From NCBI GenBank assembly GCA_034006035.1, contig JAVETN010000002.1, positions 210,910 through 274,909 on the forward strand: a stretch of 64,000 bases of DNA, read 5' to 3'. A program made the position numbers and the translations under genes. Below, one piece after another: positions 35,529 through 42,819 of the stretch (positions are counted from its first letter, which is position 1; each line of letters starts with the position of its first letter). The notes under the pieces are model-generated. The model saw only the letters and a list, made by a program, of their open reading frames with translations, was not told the origin of the DNA and searched no databases. The stretch comes from Desulforegulaceae bacterium. GTDB lineage: Bacteria > Desulfobacterota > Desulfobacteria > Desulfobacterales > JACKCP01.

Positions 35529-35851
35529 TGATAATATATAAAGTTTATTTGATGCCGGATGCAATCAAAGATCTGGAACATATCTATAAATATATTTCAA
35601 AACAAAGCGGCTTTCCTGAAAGAGCCTGGGCATTCATTCAAAAGCTTAAACTCCAATGTCAAAAGTTAGAAACGGCACCGCTAAGAGGGCAAGAAAGCAA
35701 CGATTTAATGGAAAAGTTAAGAATCCATCCTCTCAATAAAAAAACCATTGCGGCTTTTATCGTTGATGAAGACTAGCAAGTGGTTAGGATATTAAATATA
35801 TTCTATGGGGGTAGAAACTATGAAGCTATTATGTCAACCTCAAAAGTATAG
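35528..35851 (+). pseudogene. parE: ParE-like toxin gene interrupted by a nonsense codon
   Basis: The open part encodes 82 residues (MIIYKVYLMPDAIKDLEHIY...IAAFIVDED) and stops at TAG 35774-35776. Directly after it, in the same frame, QVVRILNIFYGGRNYEAIM continues for 24 codons to a TAG at 35849. That is the conserved last strand and C-terminus of ParE/RelE-type toxins. The truncated product lacks the C-terminal segment usually needed for gyrase or ribosome targeting, so the toxin is probably inactive while the antitoxin remains intact. Stop-codon readthrough is the other reading. A second ParE fragment lies at 31449-31527. Confidence 0.8.
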
Positions 35852-35873
35852 GGCCGGGAATTTACTGTTTGCA

Positions 35874-36006
35874 TTCCAAAGCTCTTGCTTGGGAATCCAC
35901 GTCTCAGATAAAAGAGCTTGCTAGCTAATTAGCTTACCTTATGACTCTGCTCAAATAAACTCTATTATTTCAAATGCTTACGCTCCCAAGATGGAGCTTG
36001 GGAACG
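35874..36006. repeat. Two palindromic repeat copies, R6 and R7
   Basis: R6 (35874-35895) pairs TTCCAAAGC with GCTTGGGAA. R7 (35981-36006) pairs GCTCCCAAG with CTTGGGAACG. Both belong to the same CCAAAGC/CCCAAG family as R1-R5. No gene was found in the stretch between parE and the META-domain gene. Confidence 0.7.
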
Positions 36007-36056
36007 AGCCTCGAATAAGTACGAGCCCCGAATAAGTACAAGCCTCGAATAAAAGA
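36006..36056 (+). repeat. Three tandem 17-bp repeats
   Basis: Units GAGCCTCGAATAAGTAC (36006-36022), GAGCCCCGAATAAGTAC (36023-36039) and the degenerate AAGCCTCGAATAAAAGA (36040-36056) follow each other without spacers, directly after palindrome R7. Iteron-like spacing, but only three copies and no replication gene nearby. Confidence 0.85.
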
Positions 36057-36066
36057 TGTGGATAAT

Positions 36067-36120
36067 GGGCAAAGCAGGAGCTTTGAAAGGAGCAGAAAAA
36101 GCAAGAGCTTTAAAACAAGC
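36067..36120. repeat. Palindromic repeat copy R8
   Basis: GCAAAGCAGGAGCTTTGAAA followed by GGAGCAGAAAAAGC, then a second half-copy AGAGCTTTAAAACAAGC. It matches the right half of R2 (AAAGC, GGAGCTTTGGAAGGAGCAG) and ends 7 nt before the stop of the convergent META gene. Confidence 0.7.
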
Positions 36121-36126
36121 TAAAAA

Positions 36127-36828
36127 CTACAATTTCCTGCAGGTTATCCCTTTATCCGATGCTATGGTTTCATCAGCAGCTAAAGGTGCAAGGTAGGCTT
36201 TAACACCGCCTTTGCTCCACCATTCCCAGCCGTCACCAGTGTAGCGTGCTCCACTTGCCGACTCTGCAATCGTCATATTGATGGTCTGACCATTATAAAC
36301 AATTCGTGCTGTGTTCTGGGTTGGATACTCAACCTGAACTCTGACACCGTTGTCACACAAATAGGTGTCTGTTGCAGATTGTGTTAACTCGAACCCGCAC
36401 AGACTGCGACCATCAGCTGTCCCAACTATCAAAGCACCATCTTTATCCTGTTCAATCCAAGTAACCTGGGACAAAACATCCAGAATGGCCTGTTCTTGGT
36501 TCATGAGTGCAGGAGCACACATTTTTTTGGTAGCTCCAAGAGCACCAAACTCAAGTTTTGAGCCAGAACGCTTATAGGATCCAAACACTATATTGCAACC
36601 CATACTGCCGCTGAACTGTCCATTCTGACCAAAAATCAATGTAATATTCGAACTGTCAATCACCCCGCGGCCTGCCACGTCCTGGATCTGAAAAGTCCTG
36701 TCAAGAAGATCAGCGTCTGTGAATACCGAGTTGCCCTTTGCACCAGTATTCATAGAACTTGTGCAGGCTGTAAGTGCAAATGCAACAGCCAAAAAAATGG
36801 GATAAAAATATCTAAAATATAGGGACAT
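36127..36828 (-). CDS. Lipoprotein with META (HslJ-like) and MliC-type lysozyme-inhibitor domains
   Basis: 233 residues. The signal peptide ends in the lipobox LTAC near residue 22, so it is probably anchored to a membrane by lipidation. A META domain follows (about 40-130: NITLIFGQNGQFSGSMGCNI ... MCAPALMNQEQAIL). A C-terminal MliC/PliC-like domain (about 150-220) has YLCDNGVRVQVEYP, SASGARYTGDGWEWWSKGG and a late cysteine (ITCRKL). MliC proteins inhibit c-type lysozymes at the cell surface. The G+C content is clearly higher than that of the surrounding sequence, pointing to acquisition from another genome. It stands alone in the repeat-rich region. Confidence 0.88.
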   Translation of the reverse strand: MSLYFRYFYPIFLAVAFALTACTSSMNTGAKGNSVFTDADLLDRTFQIQDVAGRGVIDSSNITLIFGQNGQFSGSMGCNIVFGSYKRSGSKLEFGALGATKKMCAPALMNQEQAILDVLSQVTWIEQDKDGALIVGTADGRSLCGFELTQSATDTYLCDNGVRVQVEYPTQNTARIVYNGQTINMTIAESASGARYTGDGWEWWSKGGVKAYLAPLAADETIASDKGITCRKL

Positions 36829-36991
36829 GAAATATTTCCTTTCTAAATAGTGGTAATACAGGATTGAGGCCTTATTTTACGCTAAGATTAAAAAAGCAAC
36901 CAAAAAAGATCTCCCTCACTGTCGAAGCAAGTTTATATCTTCTTTTGTCACACAAAGTCCTGACAACTGGCAAAATATCTTTCAGCAACTC

Positions 36992-37125
36992 GTGTGCCCG
37001 CTATGGATGTAATCTTATGGGGTTGAAGTCCCATTGCCTGATCTTATGTTAAACTATTTGTTTAACATAAAACACTAACCAATGGCAACAACGGTAGTAC
37101 AAGTTAACCTCCGAAGGGCAGGGTC
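36992..37125 (+). mobile_element. Possible 5' fragment of a group II intron
   Basis: GTGTGCCCGCTATGGATG at 36992 looks like a bacterial group II intron 5' end (GUGYG). It is followed by short complementary blocks such as TGGGGTTGAAGTCCCA, then ATGTTAAAC...GTTTAACAT, and then CAATGGCAACAACGG, which resemble domain I helices and loops. No reverse transcriptase, domain V or 3' end is present, and the sequence gives way to repeat R9. The assignment rests on pattern memory and pairing; it could be another structured relic. Confidence 0.35.
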
Positions 37126-37129
37126 TTTT

Positions 37130-37225
37130 TGCCCGCTTCCAGGGTTTTCCTAAAAACATTTTTTATCCATTATCAATATAGTTATAAAAAAACAAATCTC
37201 CAAAGCCAAAACTTTGGAGCAGGAA
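37130..37225. repeat. Dispersed repeat copy R9
   Basis: TTGCCCGCTTCCAGGG, then TTTTTTATCCATTATCAATA, then ACAAATCTCCAAAGCCAAAA and CTTTGGAGCAGG. It is collinear over about 90 bp with R3 and over its right half with R2, making this the longest repeated unit of the region. The remainder up to the helicase gene holds no feature I can identify. Confidence 0.8.
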
Positions 37226-37399
37226 CAAAAGAGCTAATTTTGAGACATTTTACTCATAATTATGTTAATTAAGAAAGGGTCAAACAAAAAAAGCAGGATA
37301 GCCCTTTCAAACATTGGACTTGGAAATCAAGGGGTTGACCTGATCTCAATCAATAGATAGGCAGATTTTTATTTAATCACATAATATGGAAGATAATTC

Positions 37400-38650
37400 A
37401 TGAAATTCGAAAATTATTTAATTGACGACAATTTAAAAAACAACCTGGCTGATCAGGGTTTGAAACGCCCTACAGATATTCAATATAAGGCAATTCCCTC
37501 CATTTTAAAAGATGAAGATGTACTGGCCATTGCCCAGACAGGAACAGGAAAAACTGTGGCCTTTGCCCTGCCTGTGATCCATAGGATAATCAAGGCCAAA
37601 AATGCACGCAAGTCCAAGGGAATCCACGCCATTGTCATGGTACCGACCCGGGAACTGGCAGCTCAAATCCACGGAGTTTTTTCATCTCTATGCCGTAAAA
37701 CCAAGGTGGTTCCCCTTGCAGTTTACGGAGGAGTGGAACAGGAAAGTCAAATCAACAAATTAAAAACTGGTGTAGATATTCTCATTGCCACTCCGGGCAG
37801 AATGTTTGATCTGATCAGCCAAAAAGCTATTGATGTCAATCATGTGCGGATTCTTGTTTTGGATGAGGCTGATCAAATGCTGGACCAAGGTTTTATTGAA
37901 GATATTCAATCAATTAAACGACATTTAAAGCAACGTCATCAAACATTATTTTTCTCAGCCACCATAAATAAAGAAATAAAAAAACTGGCCTTTTCCCAGG
38001 TGAAGTCAAATGCTATAAGAATACAAATTTCACCAAATGATCCAGTATCCAAAAACGTTTCCCATTATGTGCTGGATGTGGAAATGGATGATAAACGTTT
38101 TTTTCTTCGCAGTTTTATCCGTGACCATGAAAATGCTAAAATCATGGTCTTTGTAAGAACCATGGTCAGAGCCGAACGAGTAGCCAAGGCATTGGAACGG
38201 GCGGGTATTTTCCCTTTGACTATTCATGGAAAAAAAGAGCAGTCCGAACGACTGGCTGTGATGGAAGCATTTAAAAGCGGTTCCAAAAATATCCTTATTG
38301 CAACAGATGTCTCGGCCAGGGGAATTGATATTCCAAATGTGGATTATGTTATTAACTATGACCTGCCTGATAAAAAAGAGGTTTATGTTCACAGGGTAGG
38401 AAGAACTGGTCGTGGTCGCTCAAAAGGTTCAGCCCTGTCTTTTTGCAGTACGGAAGAAAAAGAAATGCTTGCAGAAATTGAAGGGTTCCTTACCAAGCCC
38501 ATAGAAAAAATAGAGGTCAGCAAAAACGATTATTCTTTTACTGTGGAAGTTTCCGAAAGTCACGATGATGTTCAAGATATAATAAGAGCCAATGAAGAAT
38601 GGGAAAAAAACCGGAAGAAAAAAAGGTCAAACCGCAGAAACAAACGCTAA
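37400..38650 (+). CDS. DEAD-box ATP-dependent RNA helicase (RhlE-like)
   Basis: 416 residues, two RecA-like domains. Motifs in order: Q motif (IQYKAIPSIL), Walker A AQTGTGKT near 49, PTRELAAQI near 80, DEAD near 155, SAT near 187, then domain 2 with FVRTMVRAERVA, ATDVSARGIDIP near 302 and HRVGRTGR near 330. A short basic tail (KKKRSNRRNKR) ends the protein. It remodels structured RNA in ribosome assembly or mRNA decay, often under cold stress. It marks the right border of the repeat-rich region; base composition is close to that of the neighbouring core genes. Confidence 0.94.
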   Translation: MKFENYLIDDNLKNNLADQGLKRPTDIQYKAIPSILKDEDVLAIAQTGTGKTVAFALPVIHRIIKAKNARKSKGIHAIVMVPTRELAAQIHGVFSSLCRKTKVVPLAVYGGVEQESQINKLKTGVDILIATPGRMFDLISQKAIDVNHVRILVLDEADQMLDQGFIEDIQSIKRHLKQRHQTLFFSATINKEIKKLAFSQVKSNAIRIQISPNDPVSKNVSHYVLDVEMDDKRFFLRSFIRDHENAKIMVFVRTMVRAERVAKALERAGIFPLTIHGKKEQSERLAVMEAFKSGSKNILIATDVSARGIDIPNVDYVINYDLPDKKEVYVHRVGRTGRGRSKGSALSFCSTEEKEMLAEIEGFLTKPIEKIEVSKNDYSFTVEVSESHDDVQDIIRANEEWEKNRKKKRSNRRNKR

Positions 38651-38744
38651 ACATAAAATCCAATGGCTTTTCTTGCCCCCTGGATTCCAAAGCTGGCCTT
38701 TGCAACAAACAACCATCTTGGTAAATTTTTTGTCAGTAAAATTT

Positions 38745-38783
38745 AAATACAATCCCCCGAATTAACAACGGAGGATTGTATTT
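38745..38783. terminator. Long hairpin between the helicase gene and echA
   Basis: AAATACAATCC and GGATTGTATTT form an 11-bp stem around a 17-nt loop that contains CCCGAATTAACAACGGA. It lies about 95 nt after the helicase stop and 55 nt after the convergent echA stop; T-rich bases on each side could let it act in both directions. It lies immediately before an orphan Shine-Dalgarno and ATG. Confidence 0.4.
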
Positions 38784-38837
38784 AATTTAGGAGAGTATAA
38801 AGATGAAACCTGAGCAATTAATAAAAACAATAAAAAA

Positions 38838-39614
38838 CTATTCAAATTTTGGTGGACGCTTTTCTAAAAAAGCTGTTGTCCCTTCTTTAGCATCCTTGGT
38901 TGCAAAGCAAAGGGAGAAAACATTTTTTTCTATTAAACATCCGGACTTAAGATCAACATCCATTCCCTTATCCACGGCTTCCTTAACAGCACTTAATGTC
39001 CATTTTCCAAGGGAAGCTATTTTATCAGCTGTTTTTTCCACAGAAGAGTCAAGCTCTTCAAGGCTGCAGACCTTATTTACAAGCCCAAGCTCAAGAGCTT
39101 CTTCTGCTTTTATTCTTTTTGCTGTCAAAATAAATTCTTTTGCTCTATTTTTGCCAATTAGCCTTGGAAGTCTTTGAGTTCCGCCAAATCCGGGAATAAG
39201 TCCAAGGGTAACTTCAGGAAGACCAAACACAGCATTGTCTGCAGCATAAATAAAATCGCATGACAATGCCATCTCGCTTCCGCCTCCAAGTGCAAAACCT
39301 TTTACAGCTGCAATTACAGGAATTTTAAGTGCCCCGATTTTATCCATCACACTTTGCCCAAGATCAGCAAACTTCCTTCCCTGTTCAGGATCCATTGACT
39401 GAAGTTCTGAAATATCGGCACCGGCAACAAAAGCTTTTTCACCGGAACCTGAAAGAACAAGAACCCGAATGTTTTCATTATTATCAAGAGTATCAAGAGC
39501 AACTTTCAACTCTTTTAAAAGAGCATTGTTAAGTGCATTAAGAGCCTTGGGCCTATTAAAGGTAATAAATGCTACTTTACCTTTTTCACTATAAAGAATA
39601 TTTTCAAACTTCAA
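38838..39614 (-). CDS. Enoyl-CoA hydratase/crotonase family protein
   Basis: 258 residues, full crotonase length. The oxyanion-hole segments are SGSGEKAFVAGADISEL near 55-71 and VKGFALGGGSEMALSCDF near 101; the catalytic glutamates are plausible in GGSEMAL and in LPEVTLGLIPGFGGTQRLPR (about 130-149). It hydrates short-chain trans-2-enoyl-CoA such as crotonyl-CoA to the 3-hydroxy form. It is the last gene of the acyl-CoA module, 23 nt after the CoA-transferase B gene. No 3-hydroxyacyl-CoA dehydrogenase gene is in the cluster. Confidence 0.92.
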   Translation of the reverse strand: MKFENILYSEKGKVAFITFNRPKALNALNNALLKELKVALDTLDNNENIRVLVLSGSGEKAFVAGADISELQSMDPEQGRKFADLGQSVMDKIGALKIPVIAAVKGFALGGGSEMALSCDFIYAADNAVFGLPEVTLGLIPGFGGTQRLPRLIGKNRAKEFILTAKRIKAEEALELGLVNKVCSLEELDSSVEKTADKIASLGKWTLSAVKEAVDKGMDVDLKSGCLIEKNVFSLCFATKDAKEGTTAFLEKRPPKFE

Positions 39615-39637
39615 TTTAAACTCCTTTAAATAAAGTT

Positions 39638-40444
39638 TTACAAAAAGATACCTTCAGGATCAATTTTCTTATATAGGAGATCCAGTTCTTCATAGGTAGG
39701 CGGAGGAGTTTCACCGCTGAATCGTGATACATTTATATCAAACCCGCAGTTTTCTTTAATATCTTCAACAGTAAAACCCGGATGAACTGTATCAAGATAC
39801 ATAACTCCTTCTTCATCAAACCTGAATACAGCCATATTAGTTATAACTGCTAAAGGACCTCCTCTAAAAGCCTTATTGTATACTTCTTTTTTGTCAACTA
39901 TTTCACCTGAAGGCCATTTTGGAATTTTCCATCCAGGAGAAGTAATAAAATCAACATTTTCCTTAAACCTTCTTTTTTCCTGAACCATGATAAAAACTGT
40001 TTTTCTGGCAAGCCCGTTTATATCTGAATTTCCGCCTGACCCAGTAAGCCTTTTTTCAGGCACGATACCATAAACTCCCACCCCTGTTGTGTTTACATTT
40101 CCATACTTATCAACCTCTGCTCCTCCAAGAAATGCAAGGTCAACAACTCCTCTCTGAAGCTGATTAAAAACATCAAAAAGGCCAGAAGCTATTGCAGCCT
40201 GATAAATACACCGTGCATCTCCTACTGATGTGGGCAGAGAAATTGGTCTTCCATCCACACTTCCTGCCTCATATATACAAATTGCATTAGGAGCTGTAGT
40301 TTCTTGAGCAAGCATAATTGCAAGCATTGGAAGTCCTGTTCCTGCAAAAACAACATCACCATCATTAACTTCCCTTGCGGCAGCAACTGATAAGAGGTCT
40401 ATGGGTTTGAAATCGGTACTTTTTGCATAACTTTTCTTTTCCAT
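39638..40444 (-). CDS. CoA-transferase subunit B (glutaconate CoA-transferase type)
   Basis: 268 residues, family-I CoA-transferase beta subunit. The active-site glutamate is probably that in CIYEAGSVDGRP near residue 79. GGAEVDKYGNVNTT near 104 and the ENVDFITSPGW region are typical of GctB-like proteins. It works with the subunit A encoded immediately upstream (stop and start share one nucleotide) to move CoA between carboxylates such as acetate, butyrate or glutaconate. The true acyl pair cannot be read from sequence. Confidence 0.88.
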   Translation of the reverse strand: MEKKSYAKSTDFKPIDLLSVAAAREVNDGDVVFAGTGLPMLAIMLAQETTAPNAICIYEAGSVDGRPISLPTSVGDARCIYQAAIASGLFDVFNQLQRGVVDLAFLGGAEVDKYGNVNTTGVGVYGIVPEKRLTGSGGNSDINGLARKTVFIMVQEKRRFKENVDFITSPGWKIPKWPSGEIVDKKEVYNKAFRGGPLAVITNMAVFRFDEEGVMYLDTVHPGFTVEDIKENCGFDINVSRFSGETPPPTYEELDLLYKKIDPEGIFL

Positions 40445-41421
40445 TATTTTTTCCCCCTTTTAATTCTGGTTGAATAACCAAATGCAGGGTTAGCTTTTAT
40501 GGTCTCAAGCTTAGTTATTCCAATTTTTTCAAGATAAGCTTGATGATCTTCTATTCCAAAAATCCACTCATCTGCCCATTTATCAAAACCTTCCTGGGTT
40601 TTTGTGGCTGAATAGTAATTTTTAATAAATTCTCCATCTGCCTCATATAGCCCAAAACAGCCTGTGGGATGCCCTGCCCAGGGAAGTTCGACAAGGTAAC
40701 CTACCTGGTGAGAAGCTACTAAGTTTCGTGAAGGTTCACGCCTTATATATTCTTCAGTTACAACCTGTTCTGCTATTACAATTACATTGTCAGCGGCTTT
40801 AATTGCCTCTTCATCTGAATAAACCTGCCCATCAACCCTAACTGTACCCCCTTCACCTGCTGTCTGAACATGTGCTATGCACCAGTCTGGATTTGCGGCT
40901 GGAATATGCAAAAGCTCACTTTCATAAAAATTATCTTTTACAACCTCATATTTTTTCATAGGAATTTTGGGGTTGGAACCATCTCTTAAACCTTTTAATT
41001 TAAGATGATCGTACTTTGGGTTCAGCATATCTGTACCCATACTTGCATAGGTGGGAATATAAGGGATCCCCATTGAACCGGCAGCCAATCTGTACACCAT
41101 CTGCACATGGCTGTAATCCTCAATAATAATTTTGCCCTCTTCTGCTTTACGTGCAAGGTTAGCACCAATTTTTCCGTAAAGTTCATGACCTATCCAGCAC
41201 GATTCCCAAATATCTACACAGCCTGCTCCGATAAGAACATCACTGTGGGTTCCACCGTTAACTTCCACAAGATGAAGATTCTTTTTTTTCTGCCTTATCA
41301 TTTCATAAACTGCAGCCATAGGTCTTCTCCAGATGGTAAACCCGCTAAAGGTGATCATATCTCCATCTTTAATCAAACTTACTGCTTCTTTTAGACCCAG
41401 TCTTTTAGTTTTTTTTGCCAT
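40444..41421 (-). CDS. CoA-transferase subunit A (glutaconate CoA-transferase type)
   Basis: 325 residues, GctA-like. The N-terminal KDGDMITFSGFTIWRRPMAA and the HSDVLIGAGCVD motif resemble the glutaconate CoA-transferase alpha chain, as does the length. Conserved IAHVQTAGEGGTVRVDG (about 186-202) and ADNVIVIAEQVV follow. The ATG follows GAGGTAAATC. It overlaps the subunit B gene by one nucleotide and is 32 nt downstream of the acyl-CoA dehydrogenase gene, so all are probably one transcript. Confidence 0.88.
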   Translation of the reverse strand: MAKKTKRLGLKEAVSLIKDGDMITFSGFTIWRRPMAAVYEMIRQKKKNLHLVEVNGGTHSDVLIGAGCVDIWESCWIGHELYGKIGANLARKAEEGKIIIEDYSHVQMVYRLAAGSMGIPYIPTYASMGTDMLNPKYDHLKLKGLRDGSNPKIPMKKYEVVKDNFYESELLHIPAANPDWCIAHVQTAGEGGTVRVDGQVYSDEEAIKAADNVIVIAEQVVTEEYIRREPSRNLVASHQVGYLVELPWAGHPTGCFGLYEADGEFIKNYYSATKTQEGFDKWADEWIFGIEDHQAYLEKIGITKLETIKANPAFGYSTRIKRGKK

Positions 41422-41453
41422 GATTTACCTCATAATTTATGGTGAAAAAAGAG

Positions 41454-42608
41454 CTATTTTTTCTTACGTTTTTTGTCACCTATAACTTCATTTGAGATTA
41501 CTATTTTTTGAACTTGTGAAGTACCCTCATAAATTGTAAATACCCTGCAATCACGATAAAGACGCTCGATTTCAAACTCTTTAGTATAGCCATATCCTCC
41601 ATGAATTTGCAGAGCCTGGCCTGAAACTTTGTTTGCCATTTCAGAGGCATAAAGCTTAGCCATAGCAGCTTCCTTACTGCAGGGTTTTTTATTATCTTTT
41701 AATTGAGCCGCATTTAAAACAAGAAGCCTTGCTGCCTCAACCTCTGTTGCCATGTCAGCAATCATCCAGCGAAGTCCCTGGTTTTTAGAAATGGGCTTTC
41801 CAAACTGTACGCGCCCCTTTGCATATTTTACAGCAAGATCCAAAGCAGCCATACCAACACCAAGTGACTGGGATGCTATACCGATTCTTCCATCATCAAG
41901 TCCTGACATGGCTAAGATAAACCCCTGGCCAATTTCTCCTAAAACATGGTCTTTTGGAACTTTGCAATTATCCAGAAGAAGGTCTGTGGTATCTGATGCC
42001 TTTAATCCCATTTTATCTTCTTTTCTTCCAACACCGAAACCAGGCATATCTGGTGTTACAAGAAAGGCTGTAATTCCCTTGTGGCCTTGATCAGGATCTG
42101 TCTTTGCAAGAACAATAAAAAGATCAGAGGTTGACCCTCCTGTTATCCAGCGCTTTGTTCCGTTTAAAAGATAAAAATCACCGTCTTCTTCTGCAGTTGC
42201 TGTCATTCCAGCAGGATCAGACCCGGCTTCCGGCTCTGATAAAGCAAAAGATCCAATTATTTCTCCTTTTGCAAGAGGAATAAGGTATTTTTGTTTTTGT
42301 TCTTCAGTCCCGAAGCGAAGCAAGCTTCCACAAACAATTGAATCGTGTACACTCATGATGACAGCAGTTGAAGCACAGGAATATGCAATTTCAGTAAGAG
42401 CAAGGGAGTATGCAACTGTTCCTAGATTTGTACCTTCATACTCTTCAGGAACAAGCATTCCCAAAAGCCCGAGCTCGCCCATTTTTTTAAGACTGGAAGC
42501 AGGATATTCCTGTTCCATATCTCTTTGAGCTGCTAATTCTGCCAACTCTTTTCTTGCAAACTCTCTTGCCATTTTCTGAATCATCAATTGTTCTTTTGTA
42601 AACTCCAA
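41454..42608 (-). CDS. Acyl-CoA dehydrogenase (short-chain, butyryl-CoA dehydrogenase-like)
   Basis: 384 residues, FAD-dependent. ALSEPEAGSDPAGM near 122 and RWITGGSTSDLFIV near 150 bind FAD and substrate; the catalytic base is the glutamate in IYEGTSQVQK near residue 363, in the position used by short-chain enzymes. QIHGGYGYTKEFEIERLYRD is the usual signature. It probably oxidises butyryl- or a related C4/C5-CoA. No EtfAB genes are in the cluster. The start is preceded by GAGGTCGTATTGG; 211 nt separate it from the thiolase gene upstream. Confidence 0.93.
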   Translation of the reverse strand: MEFTKEQLMIQKMAREFARKELAELAAQRDMEQEYPASSLKKMGELGLLGMLVPEEYEGTNLGTVAYSLALTEIAYSCASTAVIMSVHDSIVCGSLLRFGTEEQKQKYLIPLAKGEIIGSFALSEPEAGSDPAGMTATAEEDGDFYLLNGTKRWITGGSTSDLFIVLAKTDPDQGHKGITAFLVTPDMPGFGVGRKEDKMGLKASDTTDLLLDNCKVPKDHVLGEIGQGFILAMSGLDDGRIGIASQSLGVGMAALDLAVKYAKGRVQFGKPISKNQGLRWMIADMATEVEAARLLVLNAAQLKDNKKPCSKEAAMAKLYASEMANKVSGQALQIHGGYGYTKEFEIERLYRDCRVFTIYEGTSQVQKIVISNEVIGDKKRKKK

Positions 42609-42819
42609 TACGACCTCCTCAACAAAGCAATCCTCGTTAGTTTACGAGAACATTGTTTTTTTATTGGGTAAAGTTTTTTTAAAACAGATCTATCAAGATT
42701 TTTATCCTTAATATTGTAGATCAAAACCTTTTTAAGTCTCAATCTGACAATAAAGTGTCCATCTGACCCGCACCAGCTACTTTAATTAATCAGCTTCTTT
42801 TTCCAAACATTTAAAAGCT

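Noticed and set aside
36864..37052. Plus-strand reading frame of 62 codons before the helicase
   Set aside because: It overlaps the structured intron-like sequence, has no ribosome site and no recognisable motif.
30755..37225. CRISPR array or prophage in the repeat-rich region
   Set aside because: Repeats are dispersed, unequal in spacing and palindromic without regular spacers; no cas, integrase, capsid or terminase genes were found.
38677..38705. Possible tenth copy of the CCAAAGC palindrome after the helicase gene
   Set aside because: Only the left arm ATTCCAAAGC is convincing; the right arm is degenerate, so it was not listed as a repeat.
38803..39177. Plus-strand frame of 124 codons as a real protein
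   Set aside because: Apart from its first dozen codons it is the exact antisense of echA and low-complexity in Ser and Phe; only the start region is reported, as a possible truncated gene.
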